A DNA stretch of 64,000 nucleotides from Pseudomonas sp. H9 (GCF_004353925.1 NZ_SMOK01000012.1:62001-126000), one strand, 5' to 3'; shown: positions 25,800 through 38,840, counted from the stretch's first letter. The notes: generated from the letters alone by a model not told the origin. A program made the numbers and translations.

Positions 25800-27365
25800 A
25801 TGGCCCGGCCTGATCGCCTGCTGCCTTTTCTGACCTGGCTGCCCGCGCAGACGCGCAGCAGCGTGCGCCGCGATGTACTGGTAGGCCTGAGCGGCGCGAT
25901 CCTGGCGTTGCCACAATCGATCGCCTACGCCCTGATCGCCGGTCTGCCCGCCGAATATGGCCTGTATGCAGCAATCGTTCCGGTACTCATCGCTTGCCTT
26001 TGGGGCTCTTCCTGGTACCTGATCTGCGGGCCGACAGCAGCGATTTCCATCGTGCTGTATGCCAGCGTCAGCCCGCTGGCCATCAGCGGCAGCGACGATT
26101 ACATCAGCCTGATCCTGTTACTGACGTTCCTGGCCGGGGTGTTTCAGTGGTTGCTGGGCATGCTGCGTTTTGGCGCGCTGGTTAACTTCGTATCCCAGTC
26201 GGTGGTGCTGGGTTTCACCCTTGGCGCCGCCGTGGTGATTGCGCTCGGCCAACTGCCTAATCTGATGGGGTTGGATCTGCCCAGCCAAGCGACAGCTCTG
26301 AGTACGCTGGAAAGCTTGCTTGAGCACGCGAGCGAGGTGGACTGGCCGTCCCTGGCTTTGGGCTTAGGTACGCTAATAATGGGCATAGCGATCAAATTAC
26401 TGCGCCCACGCTGGCCCAGCCTGTTGATAACTTTGGCCATTGCCAGCGTGCTGGTCTGGTTGCTGCCGGGGATCTTTAGCCATGTTCGATTGGTGCCTGG
26501 GTTCGTCGGCCAATTACCGCCGTTCAGCCCGGTGCCATTACTGGATTTCGAGCTGATCCTACGCCTGTTGCCCAGCGCCGTGGCAGTGGGCATGCTGGGC
26601 TTGGTCACCAGCCTGTCGATTGCCCGGTCACTGTCGTCGCGCTCAGAGCAGTTGATCGACGCCAATCAGGAAATCCGCGGCCAAGGCCTGTCGAATATGG
26701 TCGGCAGCTTCTTTTCCGGGTATCTGTCTTCAGGCTCTTTCACCCGCTCCGGGCTCAGTTATGACGCAGGTGCCCGCTCCCCCTTGGCTGGCGTGTTTTC
26801 GGCGTTGTGGGTCGCCTTGTTCGCTGTGGCTGGCGCGAGCCTGATCGCGCATATTCCCATTCCAGCGATGGCAGGCAGCATCCTTGTGATCTGCTGGGGT
26901 CTGGTCGATCGTCAGGCAATCAAAGCGCTGTTCCGGGTCAGCCGATCAGAGTTTCTGGTCATGGCTCTGACCGCCACCGCCACTTTGTTGTTGGAGCTGC
27001 AAACCGCGATTTACGCCGGGGTGTTGGCCTCGCTGTTCTTCTACCTCAAGCGCACTTCACGGCCACGCATCCAGCAATCACGTGAGGGTAATGCCGATGT
27101 ACTGCGAGTAGGAGGGTCCATCTTCTTTGGCGCCAGCCATTACCTGCAGACACGCCTGCAGCGCTGCCAGGGCCCGGACGTGGTCATCGACGCCCGGCAG
27201 ATCAACTTCATCGACTACTCAGGCGTCGACATGCTCCACCGTGAGGCGCGCCGTCTGCGCCGTGCAGGCGGTAGCCTGACGCTGCACCGGGCGCGCCCTC
27301 AGGTCATTGAGGAATTACACAAGCTGGAAGGGGCAGGGCACTGCCCGATTGGCTTTAAAGAGTAA
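25800..27365 (+). CDS. SulP-family anion transporter with C-terminal STAS domain
   Basis: 521 aa inner-membrane carrier. The SulP signature near the start reads VGLSGAILALPQSIAYALIAGLPAEYGLY (about residues 27-55). The core has 10-12 predicted membrane segments. The STAS domain begins about residue 420 (RVGGSIFFGASHYLQTRL...VIDARQINFIDYSGVDMLH). It may carry sulfate or other anions. It is a different subfamily from the transporter at the left window edge. The short 206-bp gap upstream holds the divergent hcp promoter region and no other gene. Confidence 0.92.
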   Translation: MARPDRLLPFLTWLPAQTRSSVRRDVLVGLSGAILALPQSIAYALIAGLPAEYGLYAAIVPVLIACLWGSSWYLICGPTAAISIVLYASVSPLAISGSDDYISLILLLTFLAGVFQWLLGMLRFGALVNFVSQSVVLGFTLGAAVVIALGQLPNLMGLDLPSQATALSTLESLLEHASEVDWPSLALGLGTLIMGIAIKLLRPRWPSLLITLAIASVLVWLLPGIFSHVRLVPGFVGQLPPFSPVPLLDFELILRLLPSAVAVGMLGLVTSLSIARSLSSRSEQLIDANQEIRGQGLSNMVGSFFSGYLSSGSFTRSGLSYDAGARSPLAGVFSALWVALFAVAGASLIAHIPIPAMAGSILVICWGLVDRQAIKALFRVSRSEFLVMALTATATLLLELQTAIYAGVLASLFFYLKRTSRPRIQQSREGNADVLRVGGSIFFGASHYLQTRLQRCQGPDVVIDARQINFIDYSGVDMLHREARRLRRAGGSLTLHRARPQVIEELHKLEGAGHCPIGFKE

Positions 27366-27369
27366 AGCC

Positions 27370-27397
27370 ATCGCGGGGCAAGCCCGCTCCCACAGGG
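27370..27397. repeat. single REP unit
   Basis: ATCGCGGGGCAAGCCCGCTC followed by CCACAGG, an unpaired REP right after the SulP gene. Confidence 0.8.
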
Positions 27398-27487
27398 TTT
27401 TGAGGGGTAGGCCACCTGATATTTTTACCAGTTGCACACGGATGAAGGCCGCTGTTGACTACCTCTATAGCCGATAAGGAGGTTGTC

Positions 27488-27826
27488 ATGAAGCGCAACT
27501 GCTTATGCAATGCTCTTGTGTTGAGCCTACTGGGCCTGCTGATAGGTCAGGGAGCAAGCGCCCAGCCGCCCATCAGCAACAGTGACAGGGTAATCGCTAC
27601 GGCGCAGGCACGAATCGCGTCCCTGGACGCCAGCATTCATGCGGTTGAACTGTTCTCCGGTAAGCCGCAATCCGCCGCGAAAGTCGCCTACTACAAGCAG
27701 CAAATTGCTTTAGAGGAACAGCTGATCCGTTGCGAGCAAACACCGGACGCCGTCAACTGCGCGCCAATTGCCGCCGCAACTCGCTCAGCACTGGAACCGT
27801 GTCTGGACGAACACCCCGCCAAATGA
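27488..27826 (+). CDS. small putative exported protein
   Basis: 112 aa from the ATG at 27488 after AAGGAGG. It has a signal peptide ([16 protein letters not shown]) cleaved about residue 26 and a helical mature part with three cysteines. I recognise no family. Its last 74 bp overlap the end of convergent aroE, so one or other 3' end is constrained by both proteins. The strong ribosome-binding site and signal peptide support it as a real gene. Confidence 0.65.
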   Translation: MKRNCLCNALVLSLLGLLIGQGASAQPPISNSDRVIATAQARIASLDASIHAVELFSGKPQSAAKVAYYKQQIALEEQLIRCEQTPDAVNCAPIAAATRSALEPCLDEHPAK

Positions 27827-28577
27827 AAAACGCTTCGGCGGCCTGTTCGGCGAGCATACCCAGCCCATCCAGCACCTTGCCGGCCTTGTGCTCACTGGCC
27901 CAACGGCAAAATGGCGTCGGCTCTTTGCCGTACATCATGTCGTAGCACACGGTCTTGCCCGGCTCGATCAGGTTGGCGGATATCGGCGGCAGTTCACCGG
28001 CAAGGCTCGCAGAGGTCGCGTTGATGATCAGGTCAACCGGCTCTTGCAGCCAACTGAATCCACTGGCGGCCACCGGCCCAAGGTCAGCGAACTCACGGGC
28101 CAGTTGTTCGGCTTTTTCCACCGTGCGGTTGGCGATAACCAGCGAGGCCGGGTTGTGTGCCAGCAATGGCTCCAGCACACCCCGCACGGCGCCACCGGCA
28201 CCGAGCAGCAATATACGTTTGCCGGTCAGCTGCACACCGGCGTTGACCGTCAAATCACGTACCAGCCCGGCACCGTCGGTGTTGTCACCTTGCAGTGTGC
28301 CATCCGCCAGCTTGCTCAAGGTGTTGACCGCCCCCGCGCGTTGCGCCCGTGGCGTCAGGCTATCGACCATGCGATAGGCCTCTTCCTTGAACGGTACCGT
28401 GACGTTGGCACCCAGGCCCTGCTTGAAGAAACCTTGGGCACAGATGCTGAAATCGTCCAGCGGCGCCAGCAAGGTGCTGTACTCCAGCTGCTGACCCGTC
28501 TGGTCGGCAAACAGCCGGTGAATCAGCGGCGATTTGCTGTGGCCGATCGGGTTGCCAAATACAACGTACTGGTCCAT
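27753..28577 (-). CDS. aroE: shikimate dehydrogenase
   Basis: 274 aa NADP-dependent enzyme of the shikimate pathway. The shikimate-binding start [10 protein letters not shown], catalytic K65 region (VPFKEEA), GDNTDGAG and the nucleotide-binding loop GAGGAVRGV are all present. It lies 54 bp after hemF on the same strand, as in other Pseudomonas (PA0025-PA0024). Confidence 0.97.
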   Translation of the reverse strand: MDQYVVFGNPIGHSKSPLIHRLFADQTGQQLEYSTLLAPLDDFSICAQGFFKQGLGANVTVPFKEEAYRMVDSLTPRAQRAGAVNTLSKLADGTLQGDNTDGAGLVRDLTVNAGVQLTGKRILLLGAGGAVRGVLEPLLAHNPASLVIANRTVEKAEQLAREFADLGPVAASGFSWLQEPVDLIINATSASLAGELPPISANLIEPGKTVCYDMMYGKEPTPFCRWASEHKAGKVLDGLGMLAEQAAEAFFIWRGVRPDTVPVLSELRRQLARS

Positions 28578-28631
28578 TTACACGGTTCCTGAATCAAGGT
28601 CGGGCAGGGCCGGAAAGTTATCCACAGTGAC

Positions 28632-30665
<2,034 letters not shown>

Positions 30666-30680
30666 AATTGAGGTGAATTG

Positions 30681-30736
30681 ATCGCGGGGCAAGCCCGCTC
30701 CCACAAGTCGGTGTGGGAGCGGGCTTGCCCCGCGAA
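30681..30736. repeat. REP pair
   Basis: Inverted REP units between the convergent qor and tsaC genes (GCGGGGCAAGCCCGCTCCCA / GGGAGCGGGCTTGCCCCGCG). Confidence 0.9.
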
Positions 30737-30742
30737 GAATTT

Positions 30743-31300
30743 TTACCCCGGCCGAACCACATCCCCGGTGGCCAGGTCACGGATCACACTCGGGTTGCGC
30801 CGCCCACCCAATGCGCCACCCAGCACCAGGTCTATCTGCCCGCGGAAATACTGCTCCACGCGCAAGCGTGTCTTGGCCGCCGGGCGCCCTTGCGGGTTGG
30901 CCGATGTCGACACCAGCGGCCCGACCAGTGAGCACAGCTCCCGTACCACCGGATGGTCACTGACCCGCAGCGCGACAGTGTCATGAACCCCGGTAATCCA
31001 CTCCGGCAGCATGTTCTGGTGTGGTACCAGCCAAGTGTTCGGGCCAGGCCAGGTGCTGCTCATACGATCAAGCCAGATTTCGGGGAAATCTTCGAACAAG
31101 AAGTCGAACTGACGGATGTTGTCGGCAATCAGGATCAGCCCCTTGTCGACCGAACGCGACTTGATCGCCAACAGACGATCCACCGCCTCTTCGTTCCAGG
31201 GATCACAGCCCAGGCCCCACACAGCCTCGGTTGGATAGGCAATCACCGCACCGGCCCGAATTTCACGCGCGGCTTGTTGCACACGCCAACTGCTCACCAT
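30743..31300 (-). CDS. tsaC: threonylcarbamoyl-AMP synthase
   Basis: 185 aa from the ATG at 31300, preceded by GGAG. It makes threonylcarbamoyl-AMP for the t6A37 modification of tRNAs. The Sua5/YrdC motif [16 protein letters not shown] (about 19-34) and [14 protein letters not shown] are conserved. It follows dprA by 37 bp on the same strand. Confidence 0.95.
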   Translation of the reverse strand: MVSSWRVQQAAREIRAGAVIAYPTEAVWGLGCDPWNEEAVDRLLAIKSRSVDKGLILIADNIRQFDFLFEDFPEIWLDRMSSTWPGPNTWLVPHQNMLPEWITGVHDTVALRVSDHPVVRELCSLVGPLVSTSANPQGRPAAKTRLRVEQYFRGQIDLVLGGALGGRRNPSVIRDLATGDVVRPG

Positions 31301-31337
31301 TGCTATCACTCCGCATAAAGGCTGACGAGCAGTGTAC

Positions 31338-32444
31338 TTAGGCCGGCCGGGCAAACCAACGCCCAGCTTCATTACTCACCCGCCCATCCACTTCAAGCTC
31401 GGTCAACGCCGCTAACACCTGAGGTAACGGCCAACCACTGTTACTGGCCAGCGCTTCGCTGGTTTGTGGCGCCGCCAGCAACAGCGCTTCAAGCACATGA
31501 CGCGGCTGGGCTGGTTGGCTGCAAGGCGCGGGAGGCAAGCGTTGCCAGCCCTGCAGGGTGTCGATGATCTGATCGACGTTCTCCACCAGCAATGCGCCAT
31601 CGCGAATAAGCTGATGGCAGCCCTTGGAGCCGGGGTGATGAATCGAGCCCGGAATGGCATACACCTCGCGCCCTTGTTCAGCGGCCAGACGCGCAGTGAT
31701 CAACGAGCCGCTGGCCAGGCTCGCTTCGACCACCAGGACGCCTAACGAGAGACCACTGATGATGCGATTGCGGCGGGGGAAATTACCCGCCACGGCGCCA
31801 GCGTCCAAGGGAAACTCAGAAACTACGGCGCTCCCTTGTTCGACCATCGCCGCCGCCAACATCCGGTGCCGTTGTGGATAAAGTTTCTGCAAACCAGTGC
31901 CCAATACCCCGATGGTCCGCCCACCGACGTCTAGCGCCGCCTGATGAGCGGCTCCGTCCACCCCCAACGCCAGGCCGCTGGTCACCACAAATCCACCCTG
32001 AGCCAGGCTGCGGGCAAACGCCGCTGCGGTGTCCAATGCCGGGCGCGATGCGCGGCGACTGCCAACAATCGCCAGCTGCGGTTTTTCCAGAAGGACAGGA
32101 TCACCGGCTACGAATAACAAGGGTGGCGCACCGTCTGTTTCCGCCAGTAGCGCGGGGTAAGCGGGGTCGTCCCACATCAGCAAATGCTGATCGCGGCGCT
32201 CTAGCCAGGCCAATGCAGCGGCTGCGCCTTCGCGAACTTCAACACTGCGACGAGCGTGGGCGCTCTCACTGGGCAGCCCCAATGCACGCCAGGCAGTAGC
32301 CGTCGCACTCAGCGCGGCTGATGCACTGCCAAAGGCTTCCAGCAATAAGTGAAAGCGCCGCGGCCCGAGCCCGGGCAATCGGTGCAGGCGCAATCGCGCC
32401 TCAAGTTCGGCGGGCGAACCACCTTGGTAAGCAGACTGTGACAT
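31338..32444 (-). CDS. dprA: DNA processing protein DprA
   Basis: 368 aa; ATG at 32444 chosen because AAGGATG is spaced for it, though in-frame starts lie up to 36 nt further upstream. The Rossmann core shows [13 protein letters not shown] (about 122-134), [12 protein letters not shown] and GTGLQKLYP. The C-terminal end is a winged-helix domain. It loads RecA on single-stranded DNA during transformation. Next to tsaC. In P. aeruginosa a LysM-domain gene lies between dprA and def; here it is absent. Confidence 0.95.
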   Translation of the reverse strand: MSQSAYQGGSPAELEARLRLHRLPGLGPRRFHLLLEAFGSASAALSATATAWRALGLPSESAHARRSVEVREGAAAALAWLERRDQHLLMWDDPAYPALLAETDGAPPLLFVAGDPVLLEKPQLAIVGSRRASRPALDTAAAFARSLAQGGFVVTSGLALGVDGAAHQAALDVGGRTIGVLGTGLQKLYPQRHRMLAAAMVEQGSAVVSEFPLDAGAVAGNFPRRNRIISGLSLGVLVVEASLASGSLITARLAAEQGREVYAIPGSIHHPGSKGCHQLIRDGALLVENVDQIIDTLQGWQRLPPAPCSQPAQPRHVLEALLLAAPQTSEALASNSGWPLPQVLAALTELEVDGRVSNEAGRWFARPA

Positions 32445-32663
32445 GGCGATCATCCTTGACCGAAGAGGTTGCCCACACACTGCACAAGCTGTGGATAACT
32501 CTGTTGATAATGCTTTGACAACCGGTTGAAAAAATTCCCTTGGCAGCGAGATCAGCGGCTGCCTGAAACCTTAGCTGACCTTTGCCAGGTGCCGAATGCG
32601 CCGAATCCCTTTATTATGTGTACTCATGTTTGTAACTCATCGCACAGTGCAGCTCATACGCTT

Positions 32664-33170
32664 ATGGCCATTCTGAACATCCTCGAATTCCCGGACCCGC
32701 GCCTTCGCACCATCGCCAAACCGGTGACCGAAGTTGATGACGGCGTTCGTCAACTGATCGATGACATGTTTGAAACCATGTACGAAGCCCCCGGCATCGG
32801 CCTGGCGGCGACCCAGATCAACGTACACAAGCGCATCGTGGTCATGGACCTGAGCGAAGACCGCAGCGAGCCACGGGTGTTCATCAACCCCGAACTCGAG
32901 ATGCTGACCGAAGAAATGGATCAGTATCAGGAAGGCTGCCTGTCGGTTCCCGGTTTCTATGAGAACGTCGACCGCCCGGTGCGGGTGAAGATCAAAGCGC
33001 TGGACCGTGACGGCAAGCCCTTCGAAGAAATCGCCGAAGGCCTGTTGGCGGTGTGCATCCAGCACGAATGCGATCACCTCAACGGCAAGTTGTTCGTCGA
33101 TTATCTCTCGACGCTCAAACGTGACCGGATCAAGAAAAAGCTGGAAAAGCAGCATCGCCAGCAAGCTTGA
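32664..33170 (+). CDS. def: peptide deformylase
   Basis: 168 aa from the ATG at 32664. It removes the N-formyl group of nascent proteins. All three motifs are present: GIGLAATQ (about 43-50), EGCLSVP (about 88-94), and HECDH (about 132-136) supplying metal ligands. There is no strong Shine-Dalgarno sequence before the start, odd for an essential gene. It heads the def-fmt-rsmB-trkA gene row. Confidence 0.95.
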   Translation: MAILNILEFPDPRLRTIAKPVTEVDDGVRQLIDDMFETMYEAPGIGLAATQINVHKRIVVMDLSEDRSEPRVFINPELEMLTEEMDQYQEGCLSVPGFYENVDRPVRVKIKALDRDGKPFEEIAEGLLAVCIQHECDHLNGKLFVDYLSTLKRDRIKKKLEKQHRQQA

Positions 33171-33182
33171 TCTCTTCTTTCC

Positions 33183-33214
33183 AAAGGCTTGCTCCGGCAA
33201 GCCTTTTTCTTTTT
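33183..33214 (+). terminator. terminator or attenuator between def and fmt
   Basis: Perfect stem AGGCTTGC/GCAAGCCT with a TCCG loop and a T-rich tail, lying between def and fmt. It would reduce read-through into fmt-rsmB-trkA, or act as partial attenuator. Confidence 0.8.
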
Positions 33215-33236
33215 TAGCGAGTTAAGCGAGAACTCC

Positions 33237-34169
33237 ATGCGCATTGTCTTTGCAGGCACCCCAGAGTTTGCCGCCGAACACCTCAAGGCCCTGATCGACA
33301 GCCCTTATGAAGTGGTGGCCGTCTACACCCAACCCGACCGTCCGGCCGGTCGCGGGCAGAAGCTGATGCCCAGCGCGGTCAAACAACTGGCTGTGGATAA
33401 CGGCATTACGGTCCTGCAACCGCCAACGCTGCGCAATGCCGAGGCTCAAGCTGAACTGGCAGCCCTGAAACCCGACTTGATGGTGGTGGTGGCCTACGGC
33501 CTGATCCTGCCGCAAGCGGTGCTGGATATTCCGCGCCTGGGTTGCATCAACAGCCACGCCTCATTGCTGCCACGCTGGCGCGGTGCCGCGCCGATACAGC
33601 GCGCGGTCGAAGCGGGCGACAGTGAGAGCGGCGTTACCGTCATGCGTATGGAAGCCGGGCTGGATACCGGCCCCATGTTGCTCAAAGTCACCACCCCGAT
33701 CAGCGCTAACGACACCGGTGGCAGCCTGCACGACCGTCTCGCCGAAATGGGCCCTGCGGCGGTCATTGAAGCGGTGGCGGGCCTGGCGGCTGGCACACTG
33801 CAAGGTGAAGTGCAGGACGACAGCCTGGCCACTTATGCGCACAAGCTGAACAAAGACGAAGCACGCCTGGACTGGTCTCGCCCAGCGGTAGAACTGGAGC
33901 GCCTGATTCGCGCTTTCAACCCGTGGCCGATTTGCCACAGCAGCCTCAACGGCGAAGCGCTGAAGGTGCTTGCGGCCAGCTTATCCACAGGCAGCGGCGC
34001 ACCGGGTGAAATCATCGGCGCCAGCAAAGACGGTCTGATCGTCGCCTGCGGTGAGCAGGCCCTGTGCCTGACCCGCCTGCAATTGCCCGGTGGCAAGGCG
34101 CTTAACTTCAGCGACCTGTTCAACAGCCGCCGCGAGAAGTTCGCCGTCGGTACGGTGCTTGGTCAATGA
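33237..34169 (+). CDS. fmt: methionyl-tRNA formyltransferase
   Basis: 310 aa from the ATG at 33237; the earlier in-frame codons run through the terminator hairpin. It formylates initiator Met-tRNA. The formyl-donor site is visible in [19 protein letters not shown] (about residues 107-125). Its stop overlaps the rsmB start (ATGA), so the two are translationally coupled. Confidence 0.96.
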   Translation: MRIVFAGTPEFAAEHLKALIDSPYEVVAVYTQPDRPAGRGQKLMPSAVKQLAVDNGITVLQPPTLRNAEAQAELAALKPDLMVVVAYGLILPQAVLDIPRLGCINSHASLLPRWRGAAPIQRAVEAGDSESGVTVMRMEAGLDTGPMLLKVTTPISANDTGGSLHDRLAEMGPAAVIEAVAGLAAGTLQGEVQDDSLATYAHKLNKDEARLDWSRPAVELERLIRAFNPWPICHSSLNGEALKVLAASLSTGSGAPGEIIGASKDGLIVACGEQALCLTRLQLPGGKALNFSDLFNSRREKFAVGTVLGQ

Positions 34170-35476
34170 ATCCACGTTTGGCGGCCGCCCGCGCCCTGGC
34201 GGCAGTACTCAGCGGCAAGGCTTCTCTGAACAGCTCACTGCCCGCGCAACTGGACAAGGTCGAGCTGCGCGACCGTGGCCTGACCCAAGATCTGGCCTTT
34301 GGCACCGCGCGCTGGCAGCCGCGGCTCTCGGCCCTGGCCGAGCGGTTACTGCAAAAACCGTTCAAAAAAGCAGACGCCGATGTCGAGGCGCTGTTGCTGG
34401 TGGGCTTGTATCAACTGCTCTACACCCGCGTCCCCGCCCACGCCGCCATCGGTGAAACCGTGGGCTGCGCCGACAAGCTGAAAAAGCCGTGGGCCAAGGC
34501 ATTGCTCAATGCGGTGCTGCGCCGCGCGCAACGCGAGAGCAGTGAGATCCTCGCCGAACTGGAACGCGATCCGGTGGTGCGCACTGCTCATCCGCGCTGG
34601 CTGCAAAAGTCGCTCAAGGCATTCTGGCCGCAACAGTGGGAAGCCATCTGCGCTGCCAACAATGCCCATCCGCCGATGATTCTGCGGGTCAACCGCCGTC
34701 ATCACAGCCGTGAGGCTTATCTGGGCCTGTTGCGCGAAGCGGGGCTTGAAGCCAGCGCCTGCCAGTACAGTGCCGACGGCATCCTCCTGGCCGAGGCCTG
34801 CGATGTGCGTAGCCTGCCCGGTTTTGATCAGGGCTGGATCAGCGTCCAGGATGAAGCGGCGCAACTGGCTGCCGATCTGCTCGACCTCGCGCCCGGCCAG
34901 CGGGTGCTCGATGCCTGCTGTGCCCCCGGCGGCAAAACTTGCCACCTGCTCGAAGCCGAAGCAAAACTCGACGCGGTAGTGGCCATCGACCTGGAGGCCA
35001 AGCGCCTGACGCGGGTACGGGAAAACCTCGACCGCCTTGGCCTGGACGCCCAGTTGATTGCCTGCGATGCCCGCGACACCGCCAGTTGGTGGGATGGCAA
35101 GGGTTTCCAGCGCATCCTGCTTGACGCGCCATGCTCGGCCACTGGCGTGATTCGCCGTCACCCCGACATCAAAATGACCCGTCAGGCGGAAGACATCGTG
35201 GCCCTGGCAACCCTGCAGGGCGAGCTGCTGGATGCTTTGTGGCCAACTCTCGAAGTAGGCGGCATCTTGCTGTATGCCACCTGCTCGACCCTGCCCACGG
35301 AAAACACCGAAGTTATCGAAGCCTTCCTCGCCCGCACCCCGGGTGCCCGTGAGTTGGACCTGGCAACCCAGGCCGGTGTGCGCCAGCCCCATGGCCGCCA
35401 ACTGCTGGCCCAGGAAGGCGGACACGACGGCTTCTACTATGCCAAGCTGATCAAAATCGCCGCCACACGCGGATAA
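34166..35476 (+). CDS. rsmB: 16S rRNA m5C967 methyltransferase
   Basis: 436 aa. N-terminal NusB-like RNA-binding domain (about 1-140), then a SAM-dependent domain with [17 protein letters not shown] (about 249-265). The catalytic cysteines lie in DAPCSATG (motif IV) and ATCSTL (motif VI). Coupled to fmt by a 4-nt overlap; trkA follows 19 nt later. Confidence 0.96.
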   Translation: MNPRLAAARALAAVLSGKASLNSSLPAQLDKVELRDRGLTQDLAFGTARWQPRLSALAERLLQKPFKKADADVEALLLVGLYQLLYTRVPAHAAIGETVGCADKLKKPWAKALLNAVLRRAQRESSEILAELERDPVVRTAHPRWLQKSLKAFWPQQWEAICAANNAHPPMILRVNRRHHSREAYLGLLREAGLEASACQYSADGILLAEACDVRSLPGFDQGWISVQDEAAQLAADLLDLAPGQRVLDACCAPGGKTCHLLEAEAKLDAVVAIDLEAKRLTRVRENLDRLGLDAQLIACDARDTASWWDGKGFQRILLDAPCSATGVIRRHPDIKMTRQAEDIVALATLQGELLDALWPTLEVGGILLYATCSTLPTENTEVIEAFLARTPGARELDLATQAGVRQPHGRQLLAQEGGHDGFYYAKLIKIAATRG

Positions 35477-35495
35477 CAAGAGAAGGGAAGAGCGG

Positions 35496-36869
35496 ATGAA
35501 GATCATCATCCTGGGCGCAGGGCAGGTCGGCGGTACGCTGGCAGAACACCTGGCCAGCGAAGCCAACGACATTACTGTGGTTGATACCGATGGCGAGCGT
35601 CTGCGCGATCTCGGCGACCGCCTGGATATCCGTACCGTCCAGGGCCGCGCCTCGTTCCCTACTGTTCTGCGCCAGGCGGGTGCCGACGATGCCGACATGC
35701 TCGTTGCGGTAACCAACAGCGACGAAACCAACATGGTCGCCTGCCAGGTTGCCTACACCCTGTTCCATACGCCCACCAAGATCGCCCGCGTGCGCGAGTC
35801 GGCCTACCTGACCCGCGCCGGCCTGTTCGACAACGACGCAATTCCGGTCGATGTGCTGATCAGCCCCGAACAGGTGGTCACCCACTACATCAAGCGCCTG
35901 ATCGAACACCCCGGTGCCTTGCAGGTGATCGACTTCGCCGAAGGCAAGGCGCAACTGGTGGCGGTCAAAGCTTATTACGGCGGCCCGCTGGTCGGTCAGC
36001 AACTGCGCCAGATCCGCGAGCACATGCCCAACGTCGACACCCGTGTCGCCGCCATTTTCCGCCGTGACCGCCCGATCCTGCCGCAGGGCGACACCGTGAT
36101 CGAGGCCGATGACGAAGTCTTCTTCATCGCCGCCAAAGCGCACATTCGCGCAGTGATGGGCGAGCTGCGGCGTATCGACGAGACCAACAAACGCGTGGTC
36201 ATCGCTGGTGGCGGGCAAATTGGTGAACGCCTGGCCGAAGCGATCGAAAGCCGTTACCAGGTCAAGATCATCGAGATGAACCCGGCCCGTTGCCGTTACC
36301 TCTCCGATACCCTCGACAGTACCGTAGTGCTGCAAGGCAGCGCCTCCGACCGCGACCTGATGCTCGAAGAGAACATCGCCGAAGCCGATATTTTCCTGGC
36401 CCTGACCAACGACGACGAGGCCAACATCATGTCCTCGTTGCTGGCCAAGCGCCTCGGCGCTCGCAAGGTGATGACCATCATCAACAACCCTGCGTACGTC
36501 GATCTGGTGCAGGGGGGTGATATCGACATCGCCATCAGCCCACAGCTGGCCACCATTGGCACACTGCTCGCCCACGTACGCCGCGGCGACATCGTCAGTG
36601 TGCACTCACTACGCCGTGGTGCGGCCGAGGCCATCGAGGCCATTGCCCATGGTGACTCGAAGTCGAGCAAGGTCATCGGCAAAGCCATCGAAGACATTGC
36701 CCTGCCGCCAGGCACCACCATTGGCGCAATCATCCGCGATGAAGAAGTGCTGATTGCCCACGACGACACCGTGATCGAAGCGGGTGACCATGTGATCCTC
36801 TTCGTTGTGGATAAAAAGTACATCCGTGACGTCGAGAAGCTCTTCCATGTAGGGTTGACCTTCTTCTAA
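35496..36869 (+). CDS. trkA: Trk potassium uptake regulatory subunit
   Basis: 457 aa peripheral membrane protein that gates TrkH/TrkG. It has two NAD-binding RCK units: [15 protein letters not shown] (about 5-19) and [15 protein letters not shown] (about 236-250), each followed by a C-terminal RCK_C lobe. AAGGGAAGAG precedes the ATG. It ends the def-fmt-rsmB-trkA row, as in PA0019-PA0016. Confidence 0.96.
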   Translation: MKIIILGAGQVGGTLAEHLASEANDITVVDTDGERLRDLGDRLDIRTVQGRASFPTVLRQAGADDADMLVAVTNSDETNMVACQVAYTLFHTPTKIARVRESAYLTRAGLFDNDAIPVDVLISPEQVVTHYIKRLIEHPGALQVIDFAEGKAQLVAVKAYYGGPLVGQQLRQIREHMPNVDTRVAAIFRRDRPILPQGDTVIEADDEVFFIAAKAHIRAVMGELRRIDETNKRVVIAGGGQIGERLAEAIESRYQVKIIEMNPARCRYLSDTLDSTVVLQGSASDRDLMLEENIAEADIFLALTNDDEANIMSSLLAKRLGARKVMTIINNPAYVDLVQGGDIDIAISPQLATIGTLLAHVRRGDIVSVHSLRRGAAEAIEAIAHGDSKSSKVIGKAIEDIALPPGTTIGAIIRDEEVLIAHDDTVIEAGDHVILFVVDKKYIRDVEKLFHVGLTFF

Positions 36870-36881
36870 GAGGGAGGCGAA

Positions 36882-37193
36882 ATGCGCGAATCACTGGAAA
36901 AGATGCTGGCCAAGGGTGTGGATAACGCTCTGCTGCGCTTTGGCCTGGGCAAGGCCTGGCTGGATGAAGGCAACGGTGCCGAAGCTGCGGTGCACTTGCA
37001 GCGCTGCGTTGAGTTCGATCCGAAGTATTCGGCAGCCTGGAAGTTGCTGGGCAAGGCGCATCAGCTGCAGGGCGATAGAGCTGCGGCGCGCCTCGCGTGG
37101 GAACAGGGGCTGGAAGCCGCCAAGGCGCATGGCGACAAGCAGGCCGAGAAAGAGATGACGGTGTTTCTCAAGAAGCTGGATAAAGCCGGTTAA
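36882..37193 (+). CDS. TPR-repeat protein
   Basis: 103 aa made of about two tetratricopeptide-type helix pairs (LRFGLGKAWLDEGNGAEAAVHLQRC, AAWKLLGKAHQLQGDRAAARLAWEQG). GAGGCG precedes the ATG, 12 nt after trkA. No signal peptide. It is probably a protein-interaction module; partners unknown. A REP pair follows. Confidence 0.88.
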   Translation: MRESLEKMLAKGVDNALLRFGLGKAWLDEGNGAEAAVHLQRCVEFDPKYSAAWKLLGKAHQLQGDRAAARLAWEQGLEAAKAHGDKQAEKEMTVFLKKLDKAG

Positions 37194-37197
37194 GCGC

Positions 37198-37263
37198 ATC
37201 GCGGGGCAAGCCCGCTCCCACAGGGATCGTGGACATCTGTGGGAGCGGGCTTGCCCCGCGATC
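37198..37263. repeat. REP pair
   Basis: Inverted REP units with a 20-nt loop between the convergent TPR and acyltransferase genes (GCGGGGCAAGCCCGCTCCCA / GGGAGCGGGCTTGCCCCGCG). Confidence 0.9.
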
Positions 37264-37269
37264 TAACGA

Positions 37270-38157
37270 TCAATACCAGCGCGCCTCACCTGGCGGCCGC
37301 TTCTTGAAGCGCTTCATGCTCCACATGTACTGGCTCGGGTACTCACGCACATAGCGTTCCACCACTTTGCTCATCGCCGCTGCCGACACGCTGACATCCT
37401 CGCTGTACATCTCTGGCGGTGCGGCTTCCAGGAACACCTTGAAGCCCGAACCATCCGGCAGGCGCAGCGCATGCAGGAACACGCCGACGGCTTTGCCACC
37501 GGCCAGCATGTTCGGCACGAACTTGCTGGTCAGCGCCTGGGTACCGAGAAATGGCACGAACACACCTGCCGATTCAGCCGGTTCCGGGTCGGCGGGAATC
37601 CCCACCTGACCGCCGCGACGCACTTCCTTGATGACGCTGAGAATGCCTTCCTTAGTTGAAGGTGCAACGCGGTTGCCCATTTGCACACGTTGTTCACGCA
37701 GCAAATCATCCACAGCCTTCAGCTTGGGCGGGCGATAGAAGATGATCGGTTTGCACTGGCTGCAATAGAAGTGGTTGAGCACTTCCCAGTTACCCAAGTG
37801 GCTGGTGATGCCCACTACGCCTTTGCCGGAAGCCAGCGCCTGCTCAAGCACTTCCAGGCCGTGCACTTCCTTGACCAGCTCCAGCGAACGCTGCGGTGGC
37901 CAAATCCAGGCACAGGCGCTTTCGACGAAAGACTTGCCGATATCTTTCAGGGTTTGGCCAACCAATTGCTCACGCTCAACCGGGTCCATTTCCGGGAAAC
38001 ATTTGGCCAGGTTGATACGCACCACGTTGCGCGAGCTGTTGGGGATTTTCCACATCAGCCAGCCAATGCCGGCGCCAACACGCTGTACCGCACCCCAGGG
38101 CAGCTTGGCGAACAGTCGCAGCACCCCGATCATCAGGGCGCCTTTGAATTTTTCCAC
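37270..38157 (-). CDS. lipid A biosynthesis late acyltransferase (LpxL/HtrB family)
   Basis: 295 aa from a GTG at 38157, spaced after AAGGA; the upstream frame is an antisense shadow. It has an N-terminal membrane anchor (LRLFAKLPWGAVQRVGAGIGWLMW), the acyltransferase motif HLGNWE (about 118-123) and GQVGIPADPEPAESAGVFVPFLG. It is expected to add a secondary acyl chain to lipid A in the inner membrane. Corresponds in position to PA0011. Confidence 0.93.
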   Translation of the reverse strand: MEKFKGALMIGVLRLFAKLPWGAVQRVGAGIGWLMWKIPNSSRNVVRINLAKCFPEMDPVEREQLVGQTLKDIGKSFVESACAWIWPPQRSLELVKEVHGLEVLEQALASGKGVVGITSHLGNWEVLNHFYCSQCKPIIFYRPPKLKAVDDLLREQRVQMGNRVAPSTKEGILSVIKEVRRGGQVGIPADPEPAESAGVFVPFLGTQALTSKFVPNMLAGGKAVGVFLHALRLPDGSGFKVFLEAAPPEMYSEDVSVSAAAMSKVVERYVREYPSQYMWSMKRFKKRPPGEARWY

Positions 38158-38206
38158 AGGCGGTTTCCTTTTATCTGCATGTCTGCAAGCCGCGTATTGT
38201 AACCCT

Positions 38207-38758
38207 TCAACGCACCAGCGCGGCGTAGCGATCACAGTCGGTGGTGTGGTCCATGACCATGCCGGTGGCCTGCATGAACGCATAACAAATGGTTGGGCCA
38301 ACAAAGGTGAAGCCAGCTTTTTGCAAAGCCTTGCTCATGGCTTTGGCCTCATCGGTCAGCGCCGGCACTTCACTGCGCTGGCTGAAATGATTGATCTTCG
38401 GCTCCCCTCCGACGAACGACCACAACCATTCGGCAGGGTTATCCACAGCCAGCCAGGCCAAGGCATTGCGGCGCGCTGCCTTAAGCTTGAGACGGTTACG
38501 GATGATGCCGGGATCGAGCATCAGCTCTTCAATACGTTCGTCACTCATCTGCGACAGCTTCACCGGGTCGAAACCGTACATCACCTCACGGTAGCGCTCG
38601 CGCTTTTTCAGAACAGTGATCCACGATAGCCCGGCCTGGAAGCCTTCAAGCAGCAACATCTCGAACAACTGCTCCGGCTCGCGTTGCGGCGCACCCCATT
38701 CCTGGTCGTGGTAGGCCTGGTAAAGCGGATCGTCGGTACACCAAAAGCAACGTGGCAT
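38207..38758 (-). CDS. tag: DNA-3-methyladenine glycosylase I
   Basis: 183 aa base-excision repair enzyme. RCFWCTDDPLYQAYHDQEWG at the N-terminus supplies zinc ligands (Cys and later HTTDCDRY) and ILKKRERYR is also visible. It lies upstream of and co-directional with the acyltransferase gene and is divergent from glyQ. Confidence 0.96.
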   Translation of the reverse strand: MPRCFWCTDDPLYQAYHDQEWGAPQREPEQLFEMLLLEGFQAGLSWITVLKKRERYREVMYGFDPVKLSQMSDERIEELMLDPGIIRNRLKLKAARRNALAWLAVDNPAEWLWSFVGGEPKINHFSQRSEVPALTDEAKAMSKALQKAGFTFVGPTICYAFMQATGMVMDHTTDCDRYAALVR

Positions 38759-38840
38759 AAGGCTCCAAGGGTAGAGGCTTTAGCGAATCGGGTTATACTC
38801 CCGCTCTTTATATTCGCAGCCCTAGAAACAGGTGAATTTC

